From Burkholderiaceae bacterium (GTDB lineage Bacteria; Pseudomonadota; Gammaproteobacteria; Burkholderiales; Burkholderiaceae), in NCBI GenBank assembly GCA_023253905.1, contig JALREG010000108.1, positions 1-8,227 of the forward strand: 8,227 nucleotides of DNA, written 5' to 3'. Below are positions 6,072 to 8,227 of the stretch, piece after piece. The notes under the pieces were generated by a model. It made no database searches, had not been told where the DNA came from, and saw only the letters and a program-made list of their open reading frames with translations. Made by a program: the position numbers and the translations under genes. Each line of letters starts with the position of its first letter. Positions within the stretch are counted from its first letter, which is position 1.

Positions 6072-6497
6072 CTCGGGCAAGCACTTGTCGGCGAGTATTG
6101 CCTCGGGCGTCTGTGCATGCGTACAGACAATCCGGGCGGGCGCCACCGCTCGCAGCCGCCAGCCGTTCGCGATTCGCTCAATCTGACGAACCGCACCCGC
6201 GCCGTCTGACCCCGCACACACGATCAGCGCATAGGGTTGCCCCGACAGGCGACCGAGCGCCGGATAGTAGGTGCGATCGAAGAAGTCCTTCATCATGCCT
6301 GCGGCGCTGCCCAGCATCTCCGGACAGACGATCAGCATCGCATCCGCTCCGCACAGGTCGTCTGCATTCGCCTCATCACAGCGAATCATGCGTACGTTGA
6401 TTCCCGGTTCGGCGGCAGCCGCGGCGGCGGCCGCCGCTTGCGCAAGCGCACGCGCCGCGCCGGTCATGGACCACCAGACAATCAGAAGCGTTCGCAC
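6003..6497 (-). CDS. Small flavodoxin-fold (NADPH-dependent FMN reductase-like) protein
   Basis: This 164-residue single-domain flavodoxin-fold protein probably binds FMN and works as a cytoplasmic oxidoreductase or electron carrier. The first strand and phosphate loop are TLLIVWWSMTGAARALA (3-19), with the S-x-T-G FMN phosphate signature. Further on are the strand AMLIVCPE (53-60), MMKDFFDRTYYPALGRL (68-84, the typical K-x-F-x-DR element of this family) and the strand ALIVCAGSDGAGA (90-102). A run of nine or more alanines (21-29) follows the loop helix. The start chosen is GTG 6497, directly before the first strand; its Shine-Dalgarno is weak (CAGG, 9 nt away). The open frame extends to 6605, but that would overlap the upstream gene and add a low-complexity leader. 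It lies 47 bp behind the GltB-like gene on the same strand, so co-transcription is likely. The partner and substrate are unknown. Confidence 0.8.
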   Translation of the reverse strand: MRTLLIVWWSMTGAARALAQAAAAAAAAAEPGINVRMIRCDEANADDLCGADAMLIVCPEMLGSAAGMMKDFFDRTYYPALGRLSGQPYALIVCAGSDGAGAVRQIERIANGWRLRAVAPARIVCTHAQTPEAILADKCLPESALEGARELGATLAGGLALGLW

Positions 6498-6544
6498 AAA
6501 GTCAGGCCTGCTGCCCGCCGACTGAGCCGCACCGCGCGCACCGC

Positions 6545-8170
6545 TCAGGCGGCGAGCCTTGGGGCAGGCAGGGGATGGAAGCTGTCGGGGCGGGCGCGAT
6601 CCCACCAGGCCCGGTAAACCGGGCCACAGTCGGCAGCACCACCCGGCGCCAGCAGCGCGCCTTCCGGCAGGAAGGGGTGCACCTCCGACAACGGCCGACT
6701 GTCGTCCTGACCGATTCGCCTCATGATGTGATGCGGGCGAAGCTGAGACGGGTGCACCAGCCCCGCCGACTGGAGCAGCTCGCGAAGCGCTTCCAACGTG
6801 TGGTGATGAAACTGGAATACCCGCTGAGCCTTGTCGGGCACCACCAGCGCGCGCTGGCGAAGCGGGTCCTGCGTGGCCACGCCCGTGGGGCAGCGATCGG
6901 TATGGCAGCTAAGCGACTGGATGCAGCCGAGCGCAAACATGAAGCCACGCGCGGCATTACACCAGTCGGCCCCGATCGCAAGAGTTCGGGCGATATCGAA
7001 CGCTGTGATGATTTGGCCTGCGGCACCCAGGCGGATCTGTGAGCGCAGGCCACACGCCACCAGGGTGTTGTGAACCAGAAGAAGCCCATCATGCATCGGC
7101 ATGCCGGCGCGATCCATGAACTCGGCCGGCGCCGCACCGGTACCGCCTTCCTTGCCATCAACCACGATGAAATCGGGCGTGATACCGGTTTCAAGCATTG
7201 CCTTCACGATGGCAAAGAGTTCCCACGGGTGGCCGACCGCGAGCTTGAACCCAGTGGGCTTACCGCGCGAGAGCCTGCGCATTCGTTCAATGAAGGCGAG
7301 CATCTCGATCGGGTTTGAAAACACCGAGTGGCGCGCAGGCGATTCCACCGTCACCCACGGCTCCACCCCGCGCGCATGAGCAATCTCAGGGGTGACCTTG
7401 GGAGCAGGCAGCACCCCACCGTGGCCGGGCTTGGCGCCCTGCGAGAGCTTGAGTTCGACCATCTTCACCTGCGGTAGGCAGGCGTTCTCGGCAAAGCGCT
7501 CGTCACTGAAACCGCCGTCAGGCTTGCGAGCACCGAAATATCCCGAGCCGATCTCCCAGATCAGGTCCCCTTCCGGCTCGCGGTGATAGCGCGAAATCGA
7601 GCCTTCGCCCGTGTCGTGTGCGAAGCCACCCATCTTCGCACCCCGGTTGAGCGCGAGAATGGCATTGGCCGATAGCGCGCCGAAGCTCATCGCCGAGATG
7701 TTGAACACCGAGGCACTGTAGGGCTGCTCGCGCGTGGCGCCAATCGTGACGCGGAAATCCGAGGACTCAATCGTGGAGGGCAGTACCGAATGGTGAATCC
7801 ATTCATATCCGTCACGGTACGGGTCGAGCTTGCTACCGAAGGGGCGTTTGTCGAGCACCCCTTTTGCGCGCTGATAAACGATCGCCCGCTGCTCGCGCGA
7901 AAATGGAACGCGCTCGGTATCGGACTCGATGAAGTACTGCCTGATCTCGGGACGGATTTCTTCAAACATGAACCGGAAGTGGCCGATGATCGGGTAGTTG
8001 CGCAGCACCGCATGCCGGGTTTGCAGCAGGTCGTGAAGGCCAAGGACCACCAGCATCAGGCAGATGACCGGCACCACGCCGTGCAGCCAGCCGCCTGCAT
8101 AGGCGCCCGCCGAGGCAAATAGAAGCAGTAACGCCACGCCCAACGCCCAGTACCGCTGCAGGTTCGCCAT
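6545..8170 (-). CDS. Membrane-anchored FMN-binding glutamate synthase-family protein (GltB domain 2)
   Basis: This 541-residue protein corresponds to the FMN/2-oxoglutarate-binding synthase domain of glutamate synthase, without the N-terminal glutamine amidotransferase or the C-terminal GXGXG domain. Two hydrophobic helices at residues 8-27 and 29-49 should anchor it in the inner membrane. The catalytic barrel follows: FNISAMSFGALSANAIL (156-172), the HDTGEGSIS turn (185-193), KLSQGAKPGHGG (241-252), VDGKEGGTGAAP (337-348) and LGAAGQI (381-387). A C-x5-C-x4-C cluster (C416, C422, C427 in GCIQSLSCHTDRCPTG) matches the 3Fe-4S motif of GltB, followed by GVATQDP. The ATG start has AGGAG 5 nt upstream (8176-8180). 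Stand-alone proteins of this kind are widespread; whether they make glutamate is not established to my knowledge. No gltD partner is in the window; the downstream flavodoxin could be an electron donor, by inference. Confidence 0.9.
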   Translation of the reverse strand: MANLQRYWALGVALLLLFASAGAYAGGWLHGVVPVICLMLVVLGLHDLLQTRHAVLRNYPIIGHFRFMFEEIRPEIRQYFIESDTERVPFSREQRAIVYQRAKGVLDKRPFGSKLDPYRDGYEWIHHSVLPSTIESSDFRVTIGATREQPYSASVFNISAMSFGALSANAILALNRGAKMGGFAHDTGEGSISRYHREPEGDLIWEIGSGYFGARKPDGGFSDERFAENACLPQVKMVELKLSQGAKPGHGGVLPAPKVTPEIAHARGVEPWVTVESPARHSVFSNPIEMLAFIERMRRLSRGKPTGFKLAVGHPWELFAIVKAMLETGITPDFIVVDGKEGGTGAAPAEFMDRAGMPMHDGLLLVHNTLVACGLRSQIRLGAAGQIITAFDIARTLAIGADWCNAARGFMFALGCIQSLSCHTDRCPTGVATQDPLRQRALVVPDKAQRVFQFHHHTLEALRELLQSAGLVHPSQLRPHHIMRRIGQDDSRPLSEVHPFLPEGALLAPGGAADCGPVYRAWWDRARPDSFHPLPAPRLAA

Positions 8171-8183
8171 GAAAGCTCCTTGC

Positions 8184-8227
8184 GCTTGAGTGGCCCAGTC
8201 TGCCCGTGGCGCGAGGGGAACTCAAGC
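8184..8227. promoter_or_regulatory. 8-bp inverted repeat upstream of the GltB-like gene
   Basis: GCTTGAGT (8184-8191) and ACTCAAGC (8220-8227) form a perfect inverted repeat with a 28-bp centre, starting 14 bp upstream of the ATG. It covers the expected leader and promoter zone and touches the window edge, so it may be longer. It could be an operator pair or chance; there is no T-run to suggest a terminator. Confidence 0.35.

Noticed and set aside
5336..6217. Long 293-codon open frame on the minus strand covering the dctP upstream region
   Set aside because: Its translation is Arg/Pro/Ala/Ser-rich without domains, it overlaps the flavodoxin gene in another frame on the same strand, and it runs through the control region; it reads as a by-product of high GC.
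6413..6445. GCG/GCC-rich simple repeat
   Set aside because: It is only the codon run for the polyalanine stretch in the flavodoxin helix, not an independent repeat element.
6498..6605. N-terminal extension of the flavodoxin frame up to 6605
   Set aside because: It overlaps the end of the GltB-like gene by about 60 bp, is low-complexity, and precedes the first beta strand, which begins right after GTG 6497.
1..8227. tRNA, rRNA, CRISPR, insertion sequence or attachment site
   Set aside because: No cloverleaf, repeat-spacer array, transposase or terminal inverted repeats were found on reading the window, and coding genes account for nearly all of it.

Overview
The window is GC-rich DNA with strongly G/C-biased third codon positions and dense, mostly overlapping or tightly spaced genes. 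The protein styles (TRAP carboxylate transporter, IlvD-type dehydratase, FMN-binding glutamate-synthase-like protein beside a small flavodoxin) suggest a beta-proteobacterium of the Burkholderiales type. That placement is inferred from recognition, not from a phylogeny. No rRNA, tRNA, CRISPR array, insertion sequence or phage gene is visible.

Layout on the plus-strand axis: (1) 1-1586, minus strand: a TRAP transporter membrane pair, the large permease dctM (cut by the left window edge) and the small permease dctQ, joined by a 4-bp GTGA overlap. (2) 1709-4284, plus strand: a two-gene catabolic cassette, an IlvD/Edd-family dehydratase followed by a 3-hydroxyisobutyrate-dehydrogenase-family reductase, joined by a 4-bp ATGA overlap. 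(3) 4314-5339, minus strand: the TRAP periplasmic binding protein dctP, convergent with the reductase across only 29 bp. (4) 5340-5660: a gene-free control region with small palindromes and a tandem 13-bp repeat. (5) 5661-6071, plus strand: a doubtful small membrane-protein reading frame with an excellent ribosome-binding site, whose second half looks degenerate. (6) 6003-6497 and 6545-8170, minus strand: a small flavodoxin-fold protein downstream of a membrane-anchored protein carrying the FMN and 3Fe-4S part of glutamate synthase.

How it fits together: DctP would capture an organic acid in the periplasm and DctQM would import it. The dehydratase would remove water from a 2,3-dihydroxy (or sugar) acid to give a 2-oxo acid, and the reductase would handle a hydroxy-acid/semialdehyde step with a probable NADP(H) preference. 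The substrate cannot be read from the sequence. The notable architectural point is that the catabolic pair sits inverted inside what is normally a continuous dctPQM operon, giving a divergent promoter on one side (1587-1708) and a near-touching convergent junction on the other (4285-4313).

The right-hand redox pair (flavodoxin plus GltB-like protein) looks like an independent unit with its own control region at the window end, where an 8-bp inverted repeat is visible.
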